From contig JAAYZB010000206.1 of NCBI GenBank assembly GCA_012515085.1, positions 1-37,435 of the forward strand: a stretch of DNA of 37,435 bases, given 5' to 3'. Position 1 is the stretch's first letter. The number at the start of each line of letters is the position of its first letter. The translations under genes were made by a program, and so were the position numbers. The notes beneath the pieces were generated by a model, which did no database searches, had not been told where the DNA came from, and saw only the letters and a list, made by a program, of their open reading frames with translations. The stretch is from Acholeplasmataceae bacterium. Lineage in GTDB: Bacteria; Bacillota_I; Bacilli_A; Izemoplasmatales; Hujiaoplasmataceae. Shown piece by piece: positions 1 to 8,828 of the stretch.

Positions 1-500
1 CCGGCATATACATTGCTGCCATCACTCTCGATCACGATATCACCAGATACTATCACATTTTCCACATTTCCTTGAATCCTGCCTGCCAATCCTCCGGCAA
101 GAATCATCGAAGCGGAATCAACATCAATTGAGAAGTCCGCAATCGTCAAATCTTTAATTATTCCTTGAGCCCAACCAAAAAGCCCAATGAACCCGTCGTG
201 ATCATCCGTAATGGTCAAATTGCGGATGGTATGCCCATTTCCATCAAAAATTCCTAAATAAGGTTGTGAACCATTCCCAAGCGGAATCCATTCCACTCCG
301 GTCAAATCCAAATCAGCTACCAGCCGATAGGATCGATTCATCTCAATCGCCGCGAGATCATTGGCGGAGGAGATGTCGATAATATTAGCTGTATCAACCG
401 TTGTCACTGGAGGAGCAGTCGTGGTAGCTTGAGTTCCTTGGCGCCCCAACATCAACCCTAATAACAACATAACACCTATCCATATCGTTGTTTTTTTCAT
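1..500 (-). CDS. Secreted GLUG-repeat / beta-helix-like surface protein, N-terminal part (truncated by window edge)
   Basis: Manual translation from ATG at 500 (minus): MKKTTIWIGVMLLLGLMLGRQGTQATTTAPPVTTVD...LVADLDLTGVEWIPLGNGSQPYLGIFDGNGHTIRNLTI...GGLAGRIQGNVENVIVSGDIVI; signal peptide, GLUG-type motif, AGGAG RBS at 506-510; open to window edge so absent from the ORF track. Confidence 0.75.
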   Translation of the reverse strand, partial: MKKTTIWIGVMLLLGLMLGRQGTQATTTAPPVTTVDTANIIDISSANDLAAIEMNRSYRLVADLDLTGVEWIPLGNGSQPYLGIFDGNGHTIRNLTITDDHDGFIGLFGWAQGIIKDLTIADFSIDVDSASMILAGGLAGRIQGNVENVIVSGDIVIESDGSNVYA

Positions 501-527
501 AAGTACTCCTTTAATGAAAGCCATCAT

Positions 528-3158
528 TTAAAACAAGGTTTGTTGGATGATCACTTCATCCTCGTCTTGGTCCTCGGGCTCTTCTGGTTCTGCTTCAGAG
601 GTTTGAATGATTTTTTCAAGTTCCAGCAACATATCTTCATCGTCTTCAGGCAATGATTCCGTGATTATCCCAGATGCTTGATCTTGATATAATTTATAAA
701 GAATTCGGTTCGCCTCGCTCCCATTGTTCTTTTCAATGATAAGGCCAATGGGATCGATGTCTCTTTCCAATATCGGAATTCCATGCTCATAGCGATCAGG
801 CTTCAAATCACTTGCTGAAAGTTCAAACGGTTGATCAATGGTCATGATCCGAATCGTCAAATATTCCCGTAAACGGAAAATGTTTTCGGCCGCTATCCCA
901 CGGAAACGATAGGGATTTGTTTTTACCTGTTTCAAAAAGAGCTTTCCTTTAGCGGGACGATGACCTTGTTCAATATTCAACACACTTTCCCGTTTGATTG
1001 CTCCCCGATTGGTAAGCATCAATAATTCGTCCTTTGGAATCGATGACACATATTTTGCGCCAACAAGGATATCGTCACGAAGATTGATGCCCTTGACTCC
1101 CTTCGCCGATAGTCGTTGACTTGGGACTTCTGAAATCGGATATTTGAGTACATATCCATTTTCTGTAACCAGTACGATATCCGTATCAAACCTCTCCATT
1201 AAATCAACCGAAACCAGCGTGTTGATTTTCGAAGCCGGATGTGCGTTGTACGTTTTGTTCAATCGAATTTGTTGAAATTCAGAAAGCGCTACTTGCTTGA
1301 TCTGTCCTTCTTCATTGGCAAGCAACACCATTTTGTCCGCCGAAAAATCATCAATCACCAGAAAATCCAGTACCTCTTCTTGATCCTGTAAAGTGGCAGT
1401 CAAACCGATATAGCCTCCTTGGTCACGCCACTTCATATCGGAAATCTTGAAGACAGGCAAAACAATGTAATTGCCAAGATTCGTGAAAATAAGCAATGTG
1501 TCTTTTGTGTTGACTTCTTCTTTTTTCAGTACTTGATCGTTCTGTTTCAATCCTGGCTGCCCATTGGTTGCCTGATAGGATTTCAGTGACGAACGTTTGA
1601 TATAACCGCCCCGACTTATAACAACGATAACGTTTTCGTGTTCTATCAATGCAGTTTCATCAATTTCAACCTTTTGAATCTCTTCTTGAATCTGCGTTCT
1701 TCTGGGAGTTGGAACTGTGTCGATCACTTGGGTGATCTCATTTTTAATTACGTTTTCCAACTCTTTCTCATTGTGAAGTATTCGTCCCAAAGTACTGATT
1801 TGTTTTTCGAGAATCCCAGCTTCCGATTGCATTTCCTTGACATCGGTCGAAGACAATCGATAGAGTTGTAAGGAAACGATCGCATCCGCTTGCATTTCTG
1901 AAAAATCAAAGTGTTCGTACAATTTTAGAATGGCATCTTTTTTTCCTTCTGATTTTCGGATCAATGCGATGACTTCATCAAGAACACTCACCATTTTTAA
2001 GAAACCTTCGACGATATGTTTTCGTTTTTCCGCCCGAATCAACTCGAAATTCGAGCGGTTGCGAACGACTTCTTTTTGATGAAGGATATAGGCATCCAAA
2101 ATATCTGCTAGGGACATCAACTGGGGAGATTTGTTATGAATGGCCACCATATTATAGTTATAAGCGACCGATAAATCGGTATTTTTCAGCAGGTAGTTGT
2201 AGACCACTTCCGAATCTATTTCCTTTTTGATGTCAACCGCGATTCGCAAGCCTTCACGGTCGGATTCATCTCGGACTTCGATGATCCCGTCAATTTTCTT
2301 TTTCAGTCGGATGTCATCGATCTTTCGAACCAAATCCGCCTTATTGACCTCATAAGGAATCTCTGTAATGATGAGCCCGGACTCTTTGATTTCGACTTTG
2401 CTCTTGATGATGACACGTCCCTTACCGGAAAGAAATGCATCTTGAATCCCATCGATTCCTTCCACAATCGCTCCCGTCGGAAAATCCGGTCCTTTGACAA
2501 TGGACATCAGTTCAGCAATCGTTGCGTTTGGATGATCGATTTTATAAATGACGGCTTGAAGGATCTCGCCTAAGTTATGCGGCGGAATATTCGTCGCATA
2601 ACCCGTCGCCATCCCCATTGCGCCATTCACAAGCAGATTCGGAAACTTCGCTGGCAAGACGACCGGTTCATACTCTTCATCATCAAAATTCGGAACGAAG
2701 ATGACCGTTTTTTTATCGATGTCCCTTAATAACATTTCCGCAAACATCGACAAGCGTGCTTCCGTATAACGCATCGCTGCTGGTGGATCGTTATCGATTG
2801 ATCCATTGTTTCCATGCATGTCAATCAACAACGCGCCCATTTTCCATAGTTGGCTCATCCGTACTAGGGCATCATATACCGATTGATCACCATGGGGATG
2901 GTATTTACCGATCACTTCTCCAACGATCCGCGCTGATTTCTTGAACGGTTTGTCCGAAAACATACCCAATTGATTCATTGCAAAAAGAATCCGGCGTTGA
3001 ACCGGTTTCAGACCATCCCGAACATCGGGTAACGCTCGATCTTGAATGATATACTTGGAATATCTGCCGAAGCGATCACCAATGATCGTTTCAAGCTTTT
3101 CGGTCACGATTTTTTCAGATAAAAAGATATCCAACTTTTGCTTAGCCGACTTTGCCAT
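528..3158 (-). CDS. parC: DNA topoisomerase IV subunit A
   Basis: 876 aa; GyrA/ParC core (RYSKYIIQDRALPDVRDGLKPVQRRIL, GKYHPHGD), directly downstream of parE with TGATG overlap. Confidence 0.95.
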   Translation of the reverse strand: MAKSAKQKLDIFLSEKIVTEKLETIIGDRFGRYSKYIIQDRALPDVRDGLKPVQRRILFAMNQLGMFSDKPFKKSARIVGEVIGKYHPHGDQSVYDALVRMSQLWKMGALLIDMHGNNGSIDNDPPAAMRYTEARLSMFAEMLLRDIDKKTVIFVPNFDDEEYEPVVLPAKFPNLLVNGAMGMATGYATNIPPHNLGEILQAVIYKIDHPNATIAELMSIVKGPDFPTGAIVEGIDGIQDAFLSGKGRVIIKSKVEIKESGLIITEIPYEVNKADLVRKIDDIRLKKKIDGIIEVRDESDREGLRIAVDIKKEIDSEVVYNYLLKNTDLSVAYNYNMVAIHNKSPQLMSLADILDAYILHQKEVVRNRSNFELIRAEKRKHIVEGFLKMVSVLDEVIALIRKSEGKKDAILKLYEHFDFSEMQADAIVSLQLYRLSSTDVKEMQSEAGILEKQISTLGRILHNEKELENVIKNEITQVIDTVPTPRRTQIQEEIQKVEIDETALIEHENVIVVISRGGYIKRSSLKSYQATNGQPGLKQNDQVLKKEEVNTKDTLLIFTNLGNYIVLPVFKISDMKWRDQGGYIGLTATLQDQEEVLDFLVIDDFSADKMVLLANEEGQIKQVALSEFQQIRLNKTYNAHPASKINTLVSVDLMERFDTDIVLVTENGYVLKYPISEVPSQRLSAKGVKGINLRDDILVGAKYVSSIPKDELLMLTNRGAIKRESVLNIEQGHRPAKGKLFLKQVKTNPYRFRGIAAENIFRLREYLTIRIMTIDQPFELSASDLKPDRYEHGIPILERDIDPIGLIIEKNNGSEANRILYKLYQDQASGIITESLPEDDEDMLLELEKIIQTSEAEPEEPEDQDEDEVIIQQTLF

Positions 3159-5098
3159 CAGACACGCTCCTTGATCCGGAAAGTATCTTCGCTTTCAAAG
3201 GAAACAAACGTGTCGATCCATTCTTTGCGTGGCTCGACTTTGTCTCCCATCAACAGAGTGATCCGTTGGTCCGCATCGGCCATATCCTCAATACTGACCC
3301 GGATCAGCGTCCGGGTTTCCGGGTTCATCGTCGTATCCCAAAGTTGCGAGGCATTCATTTCCCCCAAGCCTTTGTATCGCTGAATCTCATAAAATTTAAA
3401 CCGCTTTGAAATTTCTTCCCTTTCTTCATCATCCCAAGCATAGGCGACTTCTTGTTTTTTGCCGGTTCGAGTGATCTTGTATAAAGGAGGCAAAGCGATA
3501 TAGAGTTTCCCCGCTTCAACGAGCGGACGCATATAACGGAAAAAGAAGGTGATCAGAAGCACTTGAATATGCGCACCATCCGTATCCGCATCGGTCATGA
3601 TGATCACTTTATTATAGTTGGATTTATGAACTTGAAAATCACTTCCAAGCCCGGCTCCAATCGTTGAAATGATCGTGCTGATTTCTTCGTTTTTTAGCAC
3701 ATCTTCCATCCGTTGCTTTTCAGAGTTGATGACTTTTCCTCGAAGCGGCAAAATAGCTTGATACAAGCGGTTGCGACCTTGTTTTGCGGATCCGCCCGCG
3801 GAATCACCTTCCACTAAAAACAGTTCGTTGATTTTGGGGTTTTTCGAAGTCGCTGGTGATAATTTCCCAGATAAAATCGTTTCTTGTTTAGCAACTTTTT
3901 TGACAAGTCGAGCATCCTCTCTGGCTTTTCGCGACGCTTCTCTTGCGTTGCGAGCATTGAGAGCTTTTTCAATCAATACCGATGCGATTTGGGTATTTTC
4001 AGTCAGATAGGTGTCGAGTTGCTCACTGAGCACATTTTCGACGGAGGGTCTTGCTTCTGGAGATCCGAGTTTGTTTTTTGTTTGGCCTTCAAACTGCAGC
4101 TTGTTCTCCGGAATTCGAACGGAAAGGATGCTGGTTAAACCTTCGCGAATATCTGCCCCTTCCAAAGGCAGATCTTTCTCCTTGAGAAAATTGAGCCGAC
4201 GCGCATGGTCATTGAATATTTTTGTGAATGCGGATTTAAATCCCGTTTCATGTGTGCCACCGTCTTTGGTGCGGACATTATTGACAAACGAGATCAAATT
4301 TTCCGAATAAGCATTGGAGTATTGAAAAGCGACTTCTACTTCGATGCTACCGGATTCGCCTTCAAAATAGGCAGTGGGATGGAGTGGCGTTTTTTGTTGG
4401 TTGATCAAGTCGATGTATGCCTTGATGCCTTCTTCATAAAAATAAGATTCTTTTTGCTTTGAGCGTTCATCGATTAATTGCATTCTCAATCCCTTGATCA
4501 AAAACGCACTTTCGCGGATGCGTTCCTCCAAGATCTGAAAATTGAAAAGGGTGGTTGAAAAAATGGTGGGATCTGGTTTAAACCAGACTTCAGTACCAGT
4601 TTTCTTGGTATCGCCAATGACATGGAGTTCTTCGACTTTTTTTCCTCCGTTTTCAAACCGCATGTGATAAGCAAGGCCGTCGCGATTGACGGTCACATCC
4701 AAAAACTCACTGAGTGCGTTGACGACTGAAGCGCCCACTCCGTGCAATCCACCGGAAACTTTATATACACCGGAAACTCCAAATTTTCCACCTGCATGGA
4801 GTTTGGAAAAAATAACTTCGACCCCGGTGATCCCTGAAGAGTGTAAGTCGATTGGCATACCACGACCATCATCCACAACCAAAATCGAGTTGTCTTCTTT
4901 CACAACCACCTTGATATTTTTACCATAACCCGCCAGCACTTCATCGATGGAGTTGTCGATCACTTCCCAAACCAAATGATGCAATCCACGTTGATCAGTA
5001 CTTCCCACATACATCCCTGGACGGCGGCGAACTGCTTCCAGCCCTTCCAAGATTTGAAGTGATTGAGCAGTATATTTCTCTTGAATCGGTTCTTTCAT
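3158..5098 (-). CDS. parE: DNA topoisomerase IV subunit B
   Basis: 646 aa; GHKL ATPase (RRRPGMYVGST, DDGRGMPID), TOPRIM (LVEGDSAGGSAKQGR; MTDADTDGAHI). Confidence 0.95.
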   Translation of the reverse strand: MKEPIQEKYTAQSLQILEGLEAVRRRPGMYVGSTDQRGLHHLVWEVIDNSIDEVLAGYGKNIKVVVKEDNSILVVDDGRGMPIDLHSSGITGVEVIFSKLHAGGKFGVSGVYKVSGGLHGVGASVVNALSEFLDVTVNRDGLAYHMRFENGGKKVEELHVIGDTKKTGTEVWFKPDPTIFSTTLFNFQILEERIRESAFLIKGLRMQLIDERSKQKESYFYEEGIKAYIDLINQQKTPLHPTAYFEGESGSIEVEVAFQYSNAYSENLISFVNNVRTKDGGTHETGFKSAFTKIFNDHARRLNFLKEKDLPLEGADIREGLTSILSVRIPENKLQFEGQTKNKLGSPEARPSVENVLSEQLDTYLTENTQIASVLIEKALNARNAREASRKAREDARLVKKVAKQETILSGKLSPATSKNPKINELFLVEGDSAGGSAKQGRNRLYQAILPLRGKVINSEKQRMEDVLKNEEISTIISTIGAGLGSDFQVHKSNYNKVIIMTDADTDGAHIQVLLITFFFRYMRPLVEAGKLYIALPPLYKITRTGKKQEVAYAWDDEEREEISKRFKFYEIQRYKGLGEMNASQLWDTTMNPETRTLIRVSIEDMADADQRITLLMGDKVEPRKEWIDTFVSFESEDTFRIKERV

Positions 5099-5176
5099 GC
5101 AAAAAACTCCTTTTTCTGTCGTATCTATTATATCAAACTTTGGGTGATTTTTCCTTTGTTTTTGATGATTTTATGG

Positions 5177-5182
5177 TATAAT
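5177..5182 (+). promoter_or_regulatory. Extended -10 promoter element for plsY
   Basis: TGGTATAAT (TGnTATAAT) 18-24 nt upstream of the plsY start codons. Confidence 0.5.
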
Positions 5183-5200
5183 TCTAGAGATTATGGGGGG

Positions 5201-5866
5201 ATGTTCATGTGGAGTGTTTTCTGGCTCTTTATCGCGTATTTACTCGGATCGATCCCCTTTTCCTATTTACTTGGGAAATGGATCAAAGGTGAAAATATTC
5301 GCGAACTTGGCAGCAAAAATATCGGAACCACCAATGCTTATCGTGTCTTTGGGAAAGCCATTGGAACGGCAGTCTTAATTTTCGATATGATGAAAAGCGG
5401 CATCATTGTATTTCTTTTCACTCGAACTGATTGGTTCGTCGGTCAAGATCTTTACCATCCCTTGGTGTATGGCTTATTTGCGATGCTCGGTCACATCTAT
5501 CCCGTATGGTTTAAATTCAAAGGCGGCAAAGGGGTTGCCTCAGCTTTCGGAATGCTCATCGCCTATGAACCTCTTTTAGGCGTTGTTATTTTACCGATCT
5601 TTTTGCTGGTCGAATATCTCACTCGCTATGTCTCGATCGCCTCAACAATCGCCGCGATATCGACGTTTTTCATTGTCCTCGGCTTGCACTTTTTCCACAC
5701 TCCAGACTGGGAATTTCTGATCGCAACTTTCCTCGCGGTGATGTTGATACTATTTCGTCACCGATCCAACTATGAACGATTGGCAAAAGGTTGTGAAAAT
5801 CGAGTCAAATTGTTTGATGGCATCGATCGATGGCGGGCGTCTAAAAGCAAAAGAAGTAAACCTTAA
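5201..5866 (+). CDS. plsY: Glycerol-3-phosphate acyltransferase PlsY
   Basis: FIAYLLGSIPFSYLLGKW..IRELGSKNIGTTNAYRVFGK and KGGKGVASAFG motifs; track start at 5063 is too early (overlaps parE); ATG at 5201 or 5207. Confidence 0.92.
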   Translation: MFMWSVFWLFIAYLLGSIPFSYLLGKWIKGENIRELGSKNIGTTNAYRVFGKAIGTAVLIFDMMKSGIIVFLFTRTDWFVGQDLYHPLVYGLFAMLGHIYPVWFKFKGGKGVASAFGMLIAYEPLLGVVILPIFLLVEYLTRYVSIASTIAAISTFFIVLGLHFFHTPDWEFLIATFLAVMLILFRHRSNYERLAKGCENRVKLFDGIDRWRASKSKRSKP

Positions 5867-5872
5867 AGAAAA

Positions 5873-5903
5873 TAAAAAAACGCACCTTGGATGCCAAGGT
5901 GCG
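5873..5903 (-). terminator. Rho-independent terminator of yneF
   Basis: CGCACCTTGG-ATG-CCAAGGTGCG perfect 10-bp stem followed on minus strand by T-run. Confidence 0.8.
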
Positions 5904-5918
5904 AATCAACGAGAAGAC

Positions 5919-6134
5919 CTATTTCGCTTGTTTCATGGAAGCCATCACCTGTCGAACCTGCTTTTCCGAAGGTGTTCTGCCCATTTGCGACATCATCGCT
6001 CGAATCATCTGTTCATTGATTGGCGGATTCTTTTCCAGGTAATTCTTAAAGTACTTTCTGGCAAGGATAAAACCAACAACCAGCCCAACCAACAGCGTGA
6101 CGATTGGCAGCACGATTTCTAACCATAAAGGCAT
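5919..6134 (-). CDS. yneF: UPF0154 (YneF-like) single-pass membrane protein
   Basis: 71 aa; N-terminal TM plus KYFKNYLEKNPPINEQMIRAMMSQMGRTPSEKQVRQVMASMK, characteristic of UPF0154. Confidence 0.85.
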   Translation of the reverse strand: MPLWLEIVLPIVTLLVGLVVGFILARKYFKNYLEKNPPINEQMIRAMMSQMGRTPSEKQVRQVMASMKQAK

Positions 6135-6252
6135 GCGTATCCACTCCTTTTTTCTCGAACATATTGTAACAGAGATAGTGCGTAATTACAAGCATAATCA
6201 TCGGTCAAAACCAACAAAAACCAACGAGGTGTCATTCGTTCACAATTTGAAC

Positions 6253-6281
6253 TTTACAAACTGAATGAAGATTGATACAAT
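6253..6281 (+). promoter_or_regulatory. Sigma-A promoter of ferredoxin gene
   Basis: TTTACA-N17-TACAAT. Confidence 0.55.
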
Positions 6282-6326
6282 TAGACATAGAAGCGTTCAT
6301 ACGATCCATGTTGAGGAGGCTCACTC

Positions 6327-6494
6327 ATGCCAAGAAGAATTTTGGATACCTGTATTGCCTGTGGGACTTGCAAGGAAAACTGTCCCGTCGACTGCATCAC
6401 AGCCGGAGACATTTACGTGATCGATCCTGAGCAATGCATTGACTGCGGTGTCTGCGAAGTCAATTGTCCAGTCGATTGCATCATTGCTGAATAG
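6327..6494 (+). CDS. 2[4Fe-4S] bacterial-type ferredoxin (55 aa)
   Basis: Manual translation: MPRRILDTCIACGTCKENCPVDCITAGDIYVIDPEQCIDCGVCEVNCPVDCIIAE; two CxxCxxCxxxCP motifs; GAGGAGG RBS; below the ORF-track length cut-off. Confidence 0.95.
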   Translation: MPRRILDTCIACGTCKENCPVDCITAGDIYVIDPEQCIDCGVCEVNCPVDCIIAE

Positions 6495-6501
6495 GCATCC
6501 C

Positions 6502-6527
6502 AAAAACGACGGATTCCGTCGTTTTTT
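6502..6527 (+). terminator. Rho-independent terminator (bidirectional: ferredoxin + / marR -)
   Basis: AAAAACGACGG-ATT-CCGTCGTTTTTT. Confidence 0.8.
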
Positions 6528-6530
6528 GTT

Positions 6531-6574
6531 GAAAGCGGTGAACCTTCTTTCTCTTAGGAAGGTTCACCGCTTTC
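6531..6574. repeat. Perfect 17-bp inverted repeat, 10-nt loop
   Basis: GAAAGCGGTGAACCTTC-TTTCTCTTAG-GAAGGTTCACCGCTTTC, no adjoining T-run. Confidence 0.85.
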
Positions 6575-6615
6575 GTTATAGGATGACTAAGGTGGAAGAA
6601 TCCAACCACGAGAGG

Positions 6616-7059
6616 TCAATCAATCGGGTAGTTCTTAAAATATTCAGAGACATTTCTTAACGTTTTTATCAACACTTCATCTTCATCAAGTTTGAGATCG
6701 ACATAAATGGAATCAATCATGCGTTTATGAAAAGCTTTATGGACTTCTAAAACGTCTTTGGCTTTTTGTTCCAACGAAATCAACACCTTACGCCGATCCA
6801 ATGGATCGGGATAGCGCCTGACATATCCTTTTTGAAACAAGGTGTTGATTGCTACCGTCAAGGATCCGACTGTGATTCCCAGTTTTTGGGCGATGGCCGT
6901 CATTGATGGCTCCGGCAACAATGCCACCGCCTCTAAGACATGAATTTCGCTCATGGACAATTTGATTCCGACCTTTTTCAAAGCTTCGCCTTCAATGGTC
7001 AAGATGCGGTTAAATGTCTCAACTAATAATTCATTGATTAATTCTTTAGGATTCTGCAT
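6616..7059 (-). CDS. MarR-family transcriptional regulator (FabT-like)
   Basis: 147 aa; MarR wHTH (MSEIHVLEAVALLPEPSMTAIAQKLGITVGSLTVAINTLFQKGYVRRYPDPLDRRKVLISL); co-operonic with degV. Confidence 0.85.
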   Translation of the reverse strand: MQNPKELINELLVETFNRILTIEGEALKKVGIKLSMSEIHVLEAVALLPEPSMTAIAQKLGITVGSLTVAINTLFQKGYVRRYPDPLDRRKVLISLEQKAKDVLEVHKAFHKRMIDSIYVDLKLDEDEVLIKTLRNVSEYFKNYPID

Positions 7060-7068
7060 AGATCCGAC

Positions 7069-7917
7069 CTACTTTTCAAGATATCCGAGCCCCATGGTTC
7101 CAGGGCCGGCATGACATCCGACCACCGGAGTCAAAGGAATCATTTTGACATCCACGATTTCGGGAATCTGTTCGAGTTCTTCTTGAAGATCAAAAAGCTC
7201 TGCTAGATTATTGGTATAGATGATGAAACAATCGACAGTCTTGCCCTTGATTTCCTGCATGAACCGTTCCAACATTTCCTGTCTGGCTTTTTGCGTTGTC
7301 CGGATTTTATCCACAGTCGCCACTTTTCCCACTTTCGATATTTCAAGCAGGGGTTTTAGTTTGAACAAGGTTCCGAAAAAGCCTGCAGCATTTGACAGCC
7401 TGCCATTTTTGACCAGATACTTCAACGTATCCACGGTGACATAAATATGGTTATGATCGCGGATCCATGCCAGGCGGTCCAATATTTCTTGGCTAGACTT
7501 TTGTTCATCCGCCATTTTTTTCGCAGTAGAGGCCAGTGTCGCTTCCACATAGGATAGTGACTGCGAATCAAACACATGAATTGGGATATCCGGAATCAAT
7601 TTCGCTGCGAGAACTGCGTTTTGGTAGGTGCCGCTCAAATGCTGAGAGATGGTGACAATGATCAGTTCGTCATATCCAGAATGAATCATTTCCTGATACA
7701 TCTCATGAATTTTTCCGGTACTGGTTTGGGCGGTGTGAATATCTATATCTGGATTCTTTGTCACTCGATCATAGAATTCATCCGTGGTTATTTCGACAAA
7801 ATCTTCATATTCTTTCCCTTCAATATAAAGTAAAGAACGAAAAATGCGGATTTCCTTGTCATGGACAAGATAATCTATTCCGGAATTGCCACAAACGGCA
7901 ACACCTATCCGAGACAT
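7069..7917 (-). CDS. degV: DegV-family fatty-acid-binding protein (FakB-like)
   Basis: DegV fold sequence: TVDTLKYLVKNGRLSNAAGFFGTLFKLKPLLEI, C-terminal PVVGCHAGPGTMGLGY; start at second Met (MSRIGV) more likely. Confidence 0.88.
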   Translation of the reverse strand: MSRIGVAVCGNSGIDYLVHDKEIRIFRSLLYIEGKEYEDFVEITTDEFYDRVTKNPDIDIHTAQTSTGKIHEMYQEMIHSGYDELIIVTISQHLSGTYQNAVLAAKLIPDIPIHVFDSQSLSYVEATLASTAKKMADEQKSSQEILDRLAWIRDHNHIYVTVDTLKYLVKNGRLSNAAGFFGTLFKLKPLLEISKVGKVATVDKIRTTQKARQEMLERFMQEIKGKTVDCFIIYTNNLAELFDLQEELEQIPEIVDVKMIPLTPVVGCHAGPGTMGLGYLEK

Positions 7918-7938
7918 CAAATCACTCCTTCACATTTG

Positions 7939-7967
7939 TTTTAATATCAAATTGTTTGAATTTCAAA
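7939..7967 (-). promoter_or_regulatory. Two FabT-like operator boxes over degV-marR promoter
   Basis: TTTGAATTTCAAA (7955-7967; TTTGA-N3-TCAAA) and TTTTAATATCAAA (7939-7951; one mismatch). Confidence 0.55.
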
Positions 7968-7970
7968 ATG

Positions 7971-7999
7971 AGTATACCACTTTCATAGCGGCAATGCAA
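7971..7999 (-). promoter_or_regulatory. Sigma-A promoter of degV-marR
   Basis: Minus strand TTGCAT-N17-TATACT. Confidence 0.65.
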
Positions 8000-8021
8000 G
8001 GAAAAAAGGACAAATAACAGC

Positions 8022-8049
8022 CAAAAAAAAGAAGCTCGATAGCTTCTTA
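8022..8049 (-). terminator. Rho-independent terminator of dnaG-rpoD-trmK-nif3 operon
   Basis: AAGAAGCT-ATCG-AGCTTCTT followed by T-run on minus strand. Confidence 0.8.
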
Positions 8050-8063
8050 TTCTTTGTTTGATT

Positions 8064-8828
8064 TTATATGATCCGATATGGACTTGTGTTTACTTGGGAT
8101 TCCAAAACTTCTATCTCCGGAAATTCCCGCTTGAGTATTTTTAATACTACTTCTTTGAATACCTTTTCGGCATAATGACCGATATCAACGACAATAAAGC
8201 CCATTTCTTGCGCATCCAAAGCGGTATGATACGTGATATCTCCAGTCAAATAAATATCGCAGCCCTGACGTTTGGCGTGATAAAGATGGCGTTCGCCAGA
8301 TCCCCCGGAAATCCCGATTTTTTTAATGACTTTTTCTGTATAGCCAATGGTGCGAACATGATCTAATTCCAGGGTGTTCTTGATCTTTACTAGCAATTCC
8401 GGAAATGGAATTGGATCGATCTCGCCGATTCGTCCAATGTCATCGTCGGGATCCAAAAGCGAGGTATTTCTCATACCCAATTTTTCAGCTAGTGCATCAT
8501 TCATACCGCCAGTCGCCCGATCAAAATTCGTATGCATGGAAAACAAAGCGATATCATGCTTGATCAACCGGCGGATAATCCACCCTCTCGGTGTATCAAA
8601 AGCGATGTTGGATATCGGGTGGAAAATCAAAGGATGATGACTGATCAAAAGATCGACACGCGTGTCGATGGCTTCTTTAACGACTTCTTTGGTGACATCC
8701 AGCGTCACCAATATCCGTTGTAATGGTTTGTTCAGAGTCCCGATTTGCAAACCAACATTATCCCAATCGTATGCCAAAGATCGTGGATATAATTCATCCA
8801 GAAATTTAGTCACATCGATCCGGTTCAT
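8064..8828 (-). CDS. Nif3-like dinuclear metal center protein (YqfO family)
   Basis: YDWDNVGLQIG, LISHHPLIFHPI, MHTNFDRATGGMND, GDITYHTALDAQEMGFIVVDIGHYAEK. Confidence 0.9.
   Translation of the reverse strand: MNRIDVTKFLDELYPRSLAYDWDNVGLQIGTLNKPLQRILVTLDVTKEVVKEAIDTRVDLLISHHPLIFHPISNIAFDTPRGWIIRRLIKHDIALFSMHTNFDRATGGMNDALAEKLGMRNTSLLDPDDDIGRIGEIDPIPFPELLVKIKNTLELDHVRTIGYTEKVIKKIGISGGSGERHLYHAKRQGCDIYLTGDITYHTALDAQEMGFIVVDIGHYAEKVFKEVVLKILKREFPEIEVLESQVNTSPYRII

Noticed and set aside
5063-5200. N-terminal extension of the plsY ORF in the track
   Set aside because: Overlaps the parE start and the plsY promoter; PlsY homology begins at the 5201/5207 Met.
6321-6503. 60-aa minus-strand ORF
   Set aside because: Antisense to the real ferredoxin gene at 6327-6494.
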